Positions 26,267 through 34,399 of a stretch of DNA of 64,000 nucleotides are shown here, in pieces. The stretch comes from Aneurinibacillus sp. (GTDB lineage Bacteria > Bacillota > UBA5301 > DYFA01), in the NCBI GenBank assembly GCA_020725425.1, contig DYFA01000006.1, positions 22,546-86,545 on the forward strand, written 5' to 3'. A model generated the notes under the pieces. That model made no database searches, was not told where the DNA came from, and saw only the letters and a list, made by a program, of their open reading frames with translations. Numbering within the stretch: position 1 is the stretch's first letter; each line of letters begins with the position of its first letter. The translations under genes and the position numbers were made by a program.

Positions 26267-28179
26267 TCCGGCCCACCTGCAAGCCAGGCGCCGACTCGCC
26301 GGGCCACCGCCGCCGGGGTCAAACCCACGGCTTCCAAAAGCACTGACCGGCTGCCGTGGGTCACGAACTCGTCCGGCAGGCCCAGAAGCAGGGTGCGCAT
26401 CCCCGACCGCCCGTGGCGGCTGAGCGCCTCGAGGACAACCGCGCCGAACCCGCCCCGCGCGGTGTTCTCCTCCAGCGTCACTACGGCTCCGGCAGCGTCC
26501 GCCACTCCCAGCAGCAGTTCCTCATCGAGCGGGCGGCAGAAGCGGGCATTGACCACCGTGGCCGGGATCCCCTCGCCCGCCAGAAGATCAGCCGCCTTCT
26601 CGGCCACCACGACCATCGTTCCAAGCGCCACGAGCGCCACCCGAGCCCCTTCGGCGCGCCGCCGCACTTCACCCCGCCCCCACGGGACGGTCGGTATCCC
26701 CGCGCCCTCGGGCAGGAGGGGGATGTCCCGCCCGTAGAGCGGCAACCCCTCCCCGCTGGCCCGCGGGTAGCGAATGGCCGCCGGGCCCGGGGCGGTGAAG
26801 GCGGCAGCCAGCATCTGCTGCAACTCCCGCTCGTCCCGGGGCGCCATCACCGCCAGGTTGGGGATGTGGGACAGGTAGGACAGGTCGAAGCTGCCGTGGT
26901 GCGTCGGGCCGTCCTCCCCGACGAGCCCGCCTCGGTCCACCGCCAGGACCACCGGCAGGTTCTGCAGCGCTATGTCGTGGACGATCTGGTCGTAACCGCG
27001 CTGGAGGAAGGTGGAGTACACCGCGAAGACCGGGCGCAGGCCAGCGGCGGCGAGCCCGGCCGCCAGAGTGGCGCCGTGCTGCTCGGCGATCCCAACGTCG
27101 AAGAAGCGCTCTGGAAAGGCCTGGGCGAACTCGGTCAATCCCGTCCCCTCCGGCATGGCCGCCGTGATGGCGACGATCCGCGGGTCCCGCCGGGCGAGCT
27201 GGACCATCGTCTCGCCGAAAACCTGGGTGTAGGAGGGCCTGGTCGGCTGGCGGAGCAGCTCGCCGGACTCGACCACAAAAGGGGCCGTCCCGTGGAAGCG
27301 GGCGGCGTCAGTCTCGGCCGGCTCGTACCCCTTCCCCTTCCGGGTCAGCACGTGGATCATCACCGGGTCGGCGTACTGGCTGGCCTCCCGGAAAGCCTCG
27401 ACCAGCGCCTGGACGTCGTGGCCGTCGAAGGGGCCGAAGTAACTCCAGCCCAGTTCTTCGAAGAGCATGCCCGGCACGAGGAGGTACTTCAGGCTGTCCT
27501 TGAGCCTTTCCGCCAGACGGGCCATCCCGGGGCCGACGGCCGGGATCCGGTTCAGGAGATACTCGATGTCGTCCTTGGCCCGGGTGTAAGTGCGGTCCAT
27601 GCGCAGGCGGGCCAGGTACCGCGACATCGCTCCGACGTTACGGGCGATGGACATCTCGTTGTCGTTGAGCACGCAGATGATGTGTTTCTTCAGGTGGCCG
27701 ATCTGATTGAGCGCCTCGAAGGCCATGCCGGCCGTCATCGCCCCGTCCCCCACCACCGCCACGACCTGGTTGTTTCTGCCTGCCAGGTCCCGGGCGATGG
27801 CCAGGCCCAGGGCCGCCGAGAGGGCCGTCGACGAGTGCCCGGTCTCGAAGAGGTCGTGCTGGCTCTCGGCCCTCTTGGGGAAACCGGCGAGCCCCCCGTA
27901 CTGCCGGAGCGAGGAGAAGGCGGCGCGCCGTCCCGTCAGGAGCTTGTGCACGTAGCTTTGGTGGCCGACGTCCCAGATGATTTGATCCCTCGGGCTGTCG
28001 AAGGCCAGGTGCAAGGCGATAGTCAGCTCCACCACGCCCAGGTTCGAGGCGAGGTGGCCGCCGGTCCGGGCGACCGTCTGCACCAGAATCTCCCGGATTT
28101 CGTCCGCCAGCCGGTTCAGCTCTTCGGCAGTCAGCCGGCGCAGGTCCGCCGGCTGGTCAATGCGCTCCAGGATCGACAT
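26263..28179 (-). CDS. dxs: 1-deoxy-D-xylulose-5-phosphate synthase
   Basis: A 638-residue ThDP enzyme making DXP from pyruvate and glyceraldehyde 3-phosphate, entry point of the MEP isoprenoid pathway. The N-terminal ThDP site is VVGDGAMTAGMAFEALN, catalytic loops are HSSTALSAALG and FGPFDGHD, and the transketolase-like part carries DRGGLVGEDGPTHHG. It is 15 nt downstream of oapA. ispA lies upstream across the OLE RNA, so isoprenoid genes flank the RNA as in other OLE-containing bacteria. Confidence 0.97.
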   Translation of the reverse strand: MSILERIDQPADLRRLTAEELNRLADEIREILVQTVARTGGHLASNLGVVELTIALHLAFDSPRDQIIWDVGHQSYVHKLLTGRRAAFSSLRQYGGLAGFPKRAESQHDLFETGHSSTALSAALGLAIARDLAGRNNQVVAVVGDGAMTAGMAFEALNQIGHLKKHIICVLNDNEMSIARNVGAMSRYLARLRMDRTYTRAKDDIEYLLNRIPAVGPGMARLAERLKDSLKYLLVPGMLFEELGWSYFGPFDGHDVQALVEAFREASQYADPVMIHVLTRKGKGYEPAETDAARFHGTAPFVVESGELLRQPTRPSYTQVFGETMVQLARRDPRIVAITAAMPEGTGLTEFAQAFPERFFDVGIAEQHGATLAAGLAAAGLRPVFAVYSTFLQRGYDQIVHDIALQNLPVVLAVDRGGLVGEDGPTHHGSFDLSYLSHIPNLAVMAPRDERELQQMLAAAFTAPGPAAIRYPRASGEGLPLYGRDIPLLPEGAGIPTVPWGRGEVRRRAEGARVALVALGTMVVVAEKAADLLAGEGIPATVVNARFCRPLDEELLLGVADAAGAVVTLEENTARGGFGAVVLEALSRHGRSGMRTLLLGLPDEFVTHGSRSVLLEAVGLTPAAVARRVGAWLAGGPE

Positions 28180-28194
28180 GCCCCAACCCCATTT

Positions 28195-28782
28195 CTAGCG
28201 GCGCCGCGCCCGCCTTCGGGCCGTCCGCCGGCTGCCGTCGGCGGCCGGAAGACGCAGCCCGGTGAGGTGACCGAAGCGGTGAAAGAACCGCCCCAGGAGA
28301 AAGATGACTTCGTTGGCCCGGCGGATGGCCATGGTCTTGGCCGCTGCCTTCCCGCCCACCGTGACCGCGGCGATCAGCGCCAGGAGGAAGGCGCTGACCA
28401 GGGTCTCCGGCGCCTCCCAGGCCGCGACCAGCCGCACCACGATGGCCGCTCCCACCGCCCCGCTGATGGTGCCGAAAACATCGCCGAGCAGGTCGTTGGC
28501 CACGTTGGCTACCCGGTCGGCATGACGCACCAGGTAGATAGCCTCTCGCGCTCCGGGGACCCTGTTGGCCGCCATGGCGTGAAAGGGCGGCTCCCCGGCC
28601 GCCGTCGCCGCCGTCCCGATTATGTCTGCCCCGACGTTGAAGAGAATGATCGCCACCAAAAGAGAAAAAGCCGGCAGCAGCCCGACTTTGGTGATGACCG
28701 CATGGGAGACGAACGCCACGCCGAGCGCGATGAGGAGGGTCCAGAACCCCATCCCGAGCAACTTGCGCAGCGAATCCGGCAA
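28195..28782 (-). CDS. oapA: OLE-associated membrane protein OapA
   Basis: A 195-residue protein with four predicted membrane helices (about 11-30, 30-52, 105-124 and 130-150), a conserved polar segment RHADRVANVANDLLGD between helices 2 and 3, and a basic C-terminal tail. I identify it as OapA from topology, sequence character and position: directly downstream of a ~650-nt structured non-coding region and upstream of dxs. OapA is the membrane partner that binds OLE RNA in Bacillus halodurans. TTG at 28782 is chosen because GGAGG lies 7 nt upstream; the first ATG is ten codons further in without a good site. I recall a D-x-x-x-R motif reported for the family and do not see it clearly here. 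Confidence 0.82.
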   Translation of the reverse strand: MPDSLRKLLGMGFWTLLIALGVAFVSHAVITKVGLLPAFSLLVAIILFNVGADIIGTAATAAGEPPFHAMAANRVPGAREAIYLVRHADRVANVANDLLGDVFGTISGAVGAAIVVRLVAAWEAPETLVSAFLLALIAAVTVGGKAAAKTMAIRRANEVIFLLGRFFHRFGHLTGLRLPAADGSRRTARRRARRR

Positions 28783-28799
28783 TGGTGTCCCTCCAGAAA

Positions 28800-29456
28800 C
28801 AGCCTGACGCTGGGAACGGACAATATGAAGTGACGGGTGGCAGCCCAGCGAGTAAACATTGCGGCTTGAGGTCCAGCTGGTTTTCCCATAAGGCGCACCG
28901 GTCGTTGCCGCACCGGCGGTTTCCCTTTGAGCGCCCCTCGGCGGCGTCGCCGCGCGCCGGGCTGGATTACCACTTAGTCCACACTCTAATCCCCGCAGGG
29001 CTTCCTTGATGGAACAGCCTAGGAGATTTCCTCGACGGCGCCGGCCATGCCCTATCCTCTGTTGCAGCCCAACTTTCCCGCCGCACCGGCGGACGGCCTT
29101 ACGCGTCGGCCGGCCGCCTGAACCCGGCGATCCCGACTGGGCCACTTCAAGGCAGGCTACGCTGCACCCAGCACAGAGCTTAAGTACGACAAGCGCCTGT
29201 TACTATGTACCGAAGTGCAGGTTCACGCCCAAGCCGTAGGTTTTCTGGTCACCCCACGCACTTGGGTCTCCGCGGGAGGGGGTCAACGCCCGCATGCCAT
29301 TGCGGATCGCCCCGCACCCTTAACCCCCAGCACCAACCACCGACTGGGCGTCGGCAGCCAGCACCAGGGACTTCATCGATGTGCCCTTGACGGATCTTTA
29401 GGCCCGTCTTCGGACACGGCGGCACCGACTAGAATACTGCGCCACCCATCAAGTGG
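28800..29456 (-). ncRNA. ole: OLE RNA (ornate, large, extremophilic)
   Basis: About 650 nt without a credible protein gene, between a near-consensus promoter (29462-29490) and oapA. OLE RNAs are ~600-nt structured RNAs of extremophilic Firmicutes, encoded upstream of oapA among ispA, xseAB, nusB, dxs, tlyA, argR and recN; that gene set is exactly what flanks this region. Strong stems are visible: an 11-bp helix with one mismatch at 29088-29118 (GGCGGCCGGCC / GGCCGUCCGCC, 9-nt loop), and a 7-bp closing helix CGCUGGG / CCCAGCG near the 3' end. OLE RNA with OapA forms a membrane ribonucleoprotein linked to growth under cold, ethanol and Mg stress. The 5' end is set from the promoter; the 3' end is approximate. 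Confidence 0.82.
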
Positions 29457-29461
29457 TTAGT

Positions 29462-29490
29462 ATTATACCATGGTCCGGTCCGCTCTTCAA
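29462..29490 (-). promoter_or_regulatory. SigmaA promoter for OLE RNA / oapA
   Basis: Minus strand TTGAAG (29490-29485), 17 nt, TATAAT (29467-29462). The -10 is perfect and the -35 is 4 of 6. Predicted start near 29455, giving an OLE transcript that continues into oapA. The 40 nt between this promoter and the DUF212 stop show no terminator, so read-through from ispA is also possible. Confidence 0.75.
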
Positions 29491-29530
29491 GGCAGGCGAG
29501 CAGGACGGAGGGCCGGATCGGCCACCAAGG

Positions 29531-29983
29531 CTAGCGCGGTGTGAACAGCGCGGCGATGACGACCCCCAGCGCCGCTCCGGCCAGGACTTCCACCGGGCTG
29601 TGTCCGAGGAGCTCCTTCAGCCGGTCCTCTCGGACGCGCCCGCCGTGGTAGAGGTCGTCTACGATCTGGTTGAGAATCTCCGCCTGCTTTCCGGCGGCCT
29701 GGCGGACACCGGCGGCGTCGTACATGACGATCATGGCGAAAACCCAAGCCAGGGCGGTCACCGGGCTGGCCCAGCCGGTCCGCTGGCCGATGGCCGTGGC
29801 CAGGGAGGTGACGAAGGCCGAGTGGGAGCTGGGCATGCCGCCCGCCCCTACGAAACGCCGGAAGTTGAGGCGCTTCTCCTTGACCAGGGTATGGACCACC
29901 TTCAGCGACTGGGCAATGAACCAGGCCAGGAAGGAGACTTCCAGGACCGGATTGCTCAACAGTTGCGCCAACGCTCCGCCCAA
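29531..29983 (-). CDS. Divergent PAP2 / DUF212 membrane protein (YuiD-like)
   Basis: A 150-residue, about four-helix membrane protein of the acid-phosphatase/vanadium-haloperoxidase-related DUF212 family. The signature GMPSSHSAFVTSLATAIG resembles the PAP2 active-site loop, and MYDAAGVRQAAGKQAEILN and GHSPVEVLAGAALG complete the family pattern. It may dephosphorylate a lipid or isoprenyl phosphate, which would suit its place after ispA, but activity is unproven. The start is probably TTG at 29983 with AGGAAGG 9 nt upstream; the ispA stop is 14 nt away. Confidence 0.88.
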   Translation of the reverse strand: MGGALAQLLSNPVLEVSFLAWFIAQSLKVVHTLVKEKRLNFRRFVGAGGMPSSHSAFVTSLATAIGQRTGWASPVTALAWVFAMIVMYDAAGVRQAAGKQAEILNQIVDDLYHGGRVREDRLKELLGHSPVEVLAGAALGVVIAALFTPR

Positions 29984-29997
29984 GTCGCTCGCCCTTC

Positions 29998-30888
29998 CTA
30001 TCGGTCCCGCTGCAGGATGAAGTCGGCCAGCGCGGCCAGCACTTCCCCGCGCTCCCCGAAGCCCGCCACGGCCTGCTTGGCCTCCTCGGCGGCCTCCCGA
30101 GCCCGCCGGCGGGCCTCCTCGATCCCCAAGAGCCCCGGGTAGGTGGCCTTCGCCCGGGCGGCGTCCTTCCTCACCGTCTTTCCGGTCTTTTCGGCCTCGC
30201 CTTCGACGTCCAGCAGATCGTCGGTGATTTGGAAGGCCAGCCCCACCGCCTCGCCGTAGCGGGTCAGGGCGGCGAGCTCCCTGGGCGTCGCCCCGCCCAG
30301 GAGGGCTCCGATCCGGACCGAGGCGCGGATGAGGGCGCCGGTCTTCCGCCGGTGAATGGATTCGAGCTCGGGAACGGCCAACTGTCGCCCTTCTCCCAGG
30401 AGATCGTCGGCCTGGCCGCCCGCCATGCCCCGCGATCCCGAGGCCACGGCCAGCTCGACAGTGGCCGCCAGCGCCTGCTCCGCTGACGCGCCCGCCGCCC
30501 GCGCCCCGTTCGCCATCACCTCAAAGGCCAGGGTGAGGAGGGCGTCCCCGGCGAGCAGGGCGATCGCCTCCCCATACACCCGGTGAGCGGAGGGGCGGCC
30601 GCGCCGCCAGTCGTCATCGTCCATGCAGGGCAGGTCGTCGTGGATGAGGGAGTAGGCGTGGACCAGTTCGACTGCGCAGGCTGCCGGCAGGACCGGCTCG
30701 GCTGGCGCGCCGACCGCCTCGGCCGCCGCCACCACGAGATACCCGCGCAGCCGCTTGCCACCGCCGAGGGTTGAATAGCGCATCGCCTCGTGCAGGAGGG
30801 ACGGAGGAGCCTCGGCTGGCGGCAGAACCGCCGCCAACTCTGTCTCGACCCGCCGGGCGCAGTCCGCCCACCGTTCGGCAAGAATCAT
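29998..30888 (-). CDS. ispA: Polyprenyl synthetase (farnesyl/geranylgeranyl diphosphate synthase)
   Basis: A 296-residue trans-prenyltransferase with GGGKRLRGYL, the first Asp-rich motif HDDLPCMDDDD and the second QITDDLLDVEG, and the K-T-G-x-L motif RRKTGALIRAS. This arrangement fits short-chain (C15-C20) synthases. ATG at 30888 overlaps the xseB stop (ATGA). The sequence continues open upstream, but those residues are Arg/Gly-rich noise. The xseA-xseB-ispA order is widely conserved. Confidence 0.95.
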   Translation of the reverse strand: MILAERWADCARRVETELAAVLPPAEAPPSLLHEAMRYSTLGGGKRLRGYLVVAAAEAVGAPAEPVLPAACAVELVHAYSLIHDDLPCMDDDDWRRGRPSAHRVYGEAIALLAGDALLTLAFEVMANGARAAGASAEQALAATVELAVASGSRGMAGGQADDLLGEGRQLAVPELESIHRRKTGALIRASVRIGALLGGATPRELAALTRYGEAVGLAFQITDDLLDVEGEAEKTGKTVRKDAARAKATYPGLLGIEEARRRAREAAEEAKQAVAGFGERGEVLAALADFILQRDR

Positions 30889-31145
30889 GGCTGCTGCTCG
30901 CCGCGGGCAGTGAAGGGCGCCTCGACCACGCGGCCGTCCGCTTCCCGCAGGAGCTGCTGCACCCGCCCTTCTGCCTCGTCCAGGCGGGCCTTGCATACCC
31001 GGGACAAGCCGATGCCCTCTTCGAACAGCGCCAGTGCCCGGTCGAGGGGTAGGTCAGCCTGTTCCAGTTCCGCCACCACGTCCTTCAGCCGGTTGAAGGC
31101 CTGCTCAAAACTGAGCGCCGGCTCTCCGCTCTTCTTCTCCCCCAT
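30885..31145 (-). CDS. xseB: Exodeoxyribonuclease VII small subunit
   Basis: An 86-residue helical protein: SFEQAFNRLKDVVAELEQ, LPLDRALALFEEGIGLSR and CKARLDEAEGRVQQLL are the canonical XseB helices. ATG at 31145 follows AGGAGG by 9 nt; it overlaps the xseA end by 41 nt and the ispA start by 4 nt. It acts with XseA in single-strand DNA degradation. Confidence 0.95.
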   Translation of the reverse strand: MGEKKSGEPALSFEQAFNRLKDVVAELEQADLPLDRALALFEEGIGLSRVCKARLDEAEGRVQQLLREADGRVVEAPFTARGEQQP

Positions 31146-32541
31146 CTTTCTGTTCCTCCTTCGCCGCAAACGGCAACCGACCGGTTCCTCCGTCGGGAAA
31201 GACCCCGGTCACCGCACAGCCGAGCTGACCCCGGGCCAACACCACTTCGACTTCCTCGCCCACCGCCACCGTCCCGGCCTCCCGCAGGACCTGCCCGCCA
31301 GGCCTCCGGCAGACGGCGTAGCCCCGCCCCAGAGTCTTGAGGGGGCTGAGGGCGTCCAAGGCCGCGACGAGCGGCGCCCACTCTCCCCGCCGGCGCTCCA
31401 CCAGCCCATGACCGCGGGCCTTCAATTCCGCCTCCCACCGGGCTACCTCGGTCGCTGAGCGGCGGGTCAGGTTGAGACCGGCCTGGACCAGCCGCGGCCA
31501 CAGGTCGCTGTTCAGAGCTCGCTGGGCGAGCTGGGATCGGCGTACCAACCTTTCGCCCAGCAGGGCGTTGAGCTCGTCCAAGCCCTGGGCCAGTTCGCCC
31601 AGCCGGCGCTCCAGGTCAAAAGCCCGGCTCCCGGTGAGCCGCTCGACCAGCATCCGGCGCCCCTCGACTGCCGAGCGCAGCTGGTAGCCAAGGGTGGCCG
31701 CTAGCCGCTCCACCTCGTTCCGGAGCCGGAGAGCGTCCGGCGCCACGAGTTCCGCCCCGGCCGAGGGCGTGGCTGCCCGGCAGTCGGCCACGAAGTCGGC
31801 GATGGTGAAGTCGGTCTCGTGCCCCACCGCCGAGACGACCGGCACGGGGCAGGCGGCGATCGCCCGGGCCACCCGCTCGTCGTTGAAGGCGGAGAGCTCC
31901 TCGAGCGACCCTCCGCCGCGCCCGACGATGATGACCTCGACCCGGGGGTGCTGCCCGAGAACCTTCAGGGCCGCCACCAGCGACTCGGGGGCTTCCTCCC
32001 CCTGGACCACCGCGGGGGCCAGGAGAATGTCGATGCCTGGAGCCCGCCGCCGGATGACGTGGATGATATCCCGGATCGCCGCTCCCACCGGCGAGGTCAC
32101 CACCCCGACGCAGCGGGGGAACAGCGGTAGGGGCCGCTTGCGCTCGGGAGCGAAGAGCCCCTCGGCCTCAAGCCTGGCCTTGAGTTCGGTGAAGGCCAGG
32201 AAGAGCTCCCCTTCGCCGTCGGGCCACAACTCCTCCACTTGGAGCTGATATTCCCCCCGCGCCTCGTAGACCCGGATGGAGCCGAACGCCACGAGCTTCT
32301 GGCCGTCCCGCGGCATGAACCGCAAATTCTGGGCCCGGCTTCGCCACATCACGCACCGCAGTTGCGCCTGGTCGTCCTTGAGGGTAAAGTACAGATGGCC
32401 TGACGGATGCTGCTGCCGGAAGTTGGAGAGCTCGCCCCGGACCAGGATGGCGGTGAGTCCGGGCGCGTCCTCAAGGAGCTCCCGGATTCGCTGGGTGAGC
32501 TGCTGCACCGAGTACACGACTGGCGTCACGGTCCGAGCCAC
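31105..32541 (-). CDS. xseA: Exodeoxyribonuclease VII large subunit
   Basis: A 478-residue subunit with an N-terminal OB fold (PVVYSVQQLTQRIRELLE, GHLYFTLKDDQAQLRCVMW), a nuclease domain with IIVGRGGGSLEELSAFNDE and SAVGHETDFTIADFVAD, then a long helical region. GTG at 32541 has GGAGG 7 nt upstream and gives the expected N-terminus. It is separated from nusB by a terminator-like hairpin; folD, which sits between nusB and xseA in Bacillus, is missing here. Confidence 0.95.
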   Translation of the reverse strand: MARTVTPVVYSVQQLTQRIRELLEDAPGLTAILVRGELSNFRQQHPSGHLYFTLKDDQAQLRCVMWRSRAQNLRFMPRDGQKLVAFGSIRVYEARGEYQLQVEELWPDGEGELFLAFTELKARLEAEGLFAPERKRPLPLFPRCVGVVTSPVGAAIRDIIHVIRRRAPGIDILLAPAVVQGEEAPESLVAALKVLGQHPRVEVIIVGRGGGSLEELSAFNDERVARAIAACPVPVVSAVGHETDFTIADFVADCRAATPSAGAELVAPDALRLRNEVERLAATLGYQLRSAVEGRRMLVERLTGSRAFDLERRLGELAQGLDELNALLGERLVRRSQLAQRALNSDLWPRLVQAGLNLTRRSATEVARWEAELKARGHGLVERRRGEWAPLVAALDALSPLKTLGRGYAVCRRPGGQVLREAGTVAVGEEVEVVLARGQLGCAVTGVFPDGGTGRLPFAAKEEQKDGGEEERRAGAQF

Positions 32542-32582
32542 CTGAATGCCTCCGCTTCTCCTCGCCTTTCTGCCGGGCATAA

Positions 32583-32608
32583 CGAAAAAGAGGCAGCTCC
32601 TGGCTGCC
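32583..32608 (-). terminator. Intrinsic terminator between nusB and xseA
   Basis: Minus strand GGCAGC-CAGGA-GCTGCC followed by TCTTTTTCG: 6-bp perfect stem, 5-nt loop, five-T run, 16 bp after the nusB stop. No obvious promoter lies between it and xseA, so partial termination is likely. Confidence 0.75.
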
Positions 32609-32623
32609 CGCCGGTGCGCCGCC

Positions 32624-33097
32624 TTAGGTCGCCGGCTCTTCGCTCTTGCCCGGCGGCCTTCCAGCCAGTGCCGGCTGGCCCTGACCCGCCCGTGGGGTCG
32701 AAAGATGCCGCACCAGATTCCCCAGAATGCCGTTGACGAACTTCGCCGAATTGGCGTCGCCGTACCGCTTGGCCAGCTCGACCGCCTCGTTCACCGTGAC
32801 GCTGGCCGGCACGTCGGGGACCAGCAGCAACTCGTAGACCGCTAGGCGCAGGATGTTGCGGTCTATGTTGGCCATGCGCTCCACGGGCCAGTCCACCGCG
32901 AAGACGCCGAGCAGCCGGTCGATCTCCGCCAGCCGCTCGGCCGTCCCCCGGGCCAGCTGAATCGCAAACTCCGGGACTTCCGTCTCCCCGCCCACGCTGG
33001 TCAGCGTGTTGGCGACGGCCTCCTCGACCGGAACGCGCCCCACGTCCACTTGGAAAAGAATCTTCAAGGCCGTCTCCCGGGCCAGGCGCCGGCTCAT
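32624..33097 (-). CDS. nusB: Transcription antitermination factor NusB
   Basis: A 157-residue all-helical protein: SRRLARETALKILFQVDVG, VERMANIDRNILRLAVYEL and VNEAVELAKRYGDANSAKFVNGILG are diagnostic of NusB, which joins NusE/S10 on boxA in rRNA antitermination. The last ~25 residues are a Pro/Gly-rich tail. ATG follows GGGGGAG and is 3 nt after the DUF2273 stop. Confidence 0.96.
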   Translation of the reverse strand: MSRRLARETALKILFQVDVGRVPVEEAVANTLTSVGGETEVPEFAIQLARGTAERLAEIDRLLGVFAVDWPVERMANIDRNILRLAVYELLLVPDVPASVTVNEAVELAKRYGDANSAKFVNGILGNLVRHLSTPRAGQGQPALAGRPPGKSEEPAT

Positions 33098-33100
33098 GGA

Positions 33101-33328
33101 CTACTCCCCCGGCGGCAGGAGCCGGTTGATCAGATCGGTCAAGCTCTCGTGGGCGTCAACCCGGGACCCGAGCATCCACCCCGCCCATACGCAGGCCGCC
33201 AGGAAGAGACCACGCCAGAAACCCAGAAGGATCACCAGCAACCCGATGGCGAAGCCCAGTGCGGCACCGATGGCGCGTCCCCGGTTCTTGCTCAGCCAGG
33301 TCAGAAAGGGCTCCCAGTTCGGTTGCAC
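33101..33328 (-). CDS. DUF2273 small membrane protein
   Basis: A 75-residue protein with two hydrophobic helices (AIGAALGFAIGLLVILLGF and LFLAACVWAGWMLGS) and a C-terminal SLTDLINRLLPPGE. DUF2273 proteins are consistently encoded beside AmaP and Asp23/Gls24, as here. They probably belong to that membrane-anchored envelope-stress complex. No catalytic motif. Confidence 0.88.
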   Translation of the reverse strand: MQPNWEPFLTWLSKNRGRAIGAALGFAIGLLVILLGFWRGLFLAACVWAGWMLGSRVDAHESLTDLINRLLPPGE

Positions 33329-33341
33329 GGTCTCGTCCCCC

Positions 33342-33884
33342 CTACTCGACCCGGGCCTTGCCCACTTCGGCTACGGCGCGGAACGTCACTGCCACCCGGC
33401 TCACGGTCACGCCCACCGTCTCCGCAATGTACCGCTCCACCCGGTGCTGGAGTTCGTCCGAGATGGCGGGGATGGCCGAGTCGGGCAGCACAGTCACTGC
33501 GAGGTGGATGGAGACCCCCTGCTTGTCCGCCCGCAGGTCGACCTTGACGTCGCGTACCCCCTGTACCTGCCGGGCGGCCCGCTGCACCAGGTTCTCCACC
33601 GCCTTCAGCGAGATGCGGATGGTGCCCAGTTCCGTTTCCCGGATAAGGGCCCGGCTCATATGGCGCCGGCGGGCGGACCAGGCCAGAACGTACCACGCGA
33701 TCGCGAGCTCGGCCAAGCCGATCACCGCCGTCTCGGCGCGATAGGGGCCGAGCATGGCTTGTCCCGCGTCAGCCAGCCAGGGACGGGGGTCCCACCCGAC
33801 AAGCCCCACCGCCAGCATCAGCACGCCCTTGACGAAGAGCGCGAGAAAGATCAGGACCAGCAAGACCCGGTCAAGCACGGTCAT
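33342..33884 (-). CDS. amaP: Alkaline shock response membrane anchor protein AmaP
   Basis: A 180-residue protein with two N-terminal membrane helices (VLLVLIFLALFVKGVLMLA and TAVIGLAELAIAWYVLAW) and a cytoplasmic Asp23-like domain (VKVDLRADKQGVSIHLAVTV). In Staphylococcus AmaP tethers Asp23 to the membrane. ATG at 33884 follows AAGGGGAAGG. It lies between asp23 and DUF2273. Confidence 0.88.
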   Translation of the reverse strand: MTVLDRVLLVLIFLALFVKGVLMLAVGLVGWDPRPWLADAGQAMLGPYRAETAVIGLAELAIAWYVLAWSARRRHMSRALIRETELGTIRISLKAVENLVQRAARQVQGVRDVKVDLRADKQGVSIHLAVTVLPDSAIPAISDELQHRVERYIAETVGVTVSRVAVTFRAVAEVGKARVE

Positions 33885-33940
33885 ATGGCCTTCCCCTTTC
33901 CCTTGCCGGACTCCCACCCGGCGTTGCGGCAACTATTGGC

Positions 33941-34324
33941 TCAACGGACCCGGATTTCCTCCTGCTTCTCTTCCTGCGGGAAGTGGACCCCCTGGACGTG
34001 AACGTTCACTTCCACCACGCTCAGGCCGGTCATCGACTCGATCGCCCGCTTCACGTTCTCCTGGACCTTGGTGGCTACCTCCGGGATCTGCACCCCGTAC
34101 TCGGTAATGATGAAGAGGTCGGCTGCCGCCTCTTTCTCCCCGACCTCGACCTTGACCCCCTTGGACAGGTTCTTTCGCCCGAGGAGCTCGGCGATCCCGC
34201 CGGCCAGTCCGCCGCTCATGCCGGCCACGCCCTCGACCTCCGTGGCCGCCAGGCCGGCGATGATTCCCACGACTTCGTTGGCGATCCGAATCGTGCCCAT
34301 GTCGCTCCGGCTTTCCCGTTCCAT
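33941..34324 (-). CDS. Asp23/Gls24 family envelope stress protein
   Basis: A 127-residue protein; IRIANEVVGIIAGLAATEVEGV and EVATKVQENVKRAIESMTG followed by VNVHVQGVHF are the Asp23/YqhY pattern. It occupies the position of Bacillus yqhY, directly after accC. YqhY is linked there to acetyl-CoA carboxylase control, and Asp23 homologues to the cell envelope. ATG at 34324 follows GGGGGG. Confidence 0.93.
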   Translation of the reverse strand: MERESRSDMGTIRIANEVVGIIAGLAATEVEGVAGMSGGLAGGIAELLGRKNLSKGVKVEVGEKEAAADLFIITEYGVQIPEVATKVQENVKRAIESMTGLSVVEVNVHVQGVHFPQEEKQEEIRVR

Positions 34325-34399
34325 GGGAGTTCCCCCCTCACCGTAGACTCGCTCGTTTGCCCGCACTGCAATCCTATCCAGTATCCCCCTCGCGAATGA

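Noticed and set aside
26356..28833. 825-codon plus-strand open frame opposite dxs and oapA
   Set aside because: Antisense shadow of dxs: no recognisable domains, biased Arg/Gly/Pro/His composition, no ribosome site.
29041..29120. CRISPR-like or REP-like repeats in G+C-rich palindromes
   Set aside because: The palindromic pieces are single helices of a structured RNA; no regular direct repeats or spacers are present.
28195..29145. Extending the oapA frame upstream to 29145
   Set aside because: It would translate part of the structured RNA region; the added residues are not family-like, and TTG at 28782 has a well-spaced GGAGG.
28782..29460. Other RNA identities for the 28.8-29.5 kb gap (RNase P RNA, tmRNA, group II intron)
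   Set aside because: The expected conserved pieces are absent (RNase P GAGGAAAGUCC core, tmRNA tRNA-like 3' end, intron domain V or a maturase); the neighbours point to OLE instead.
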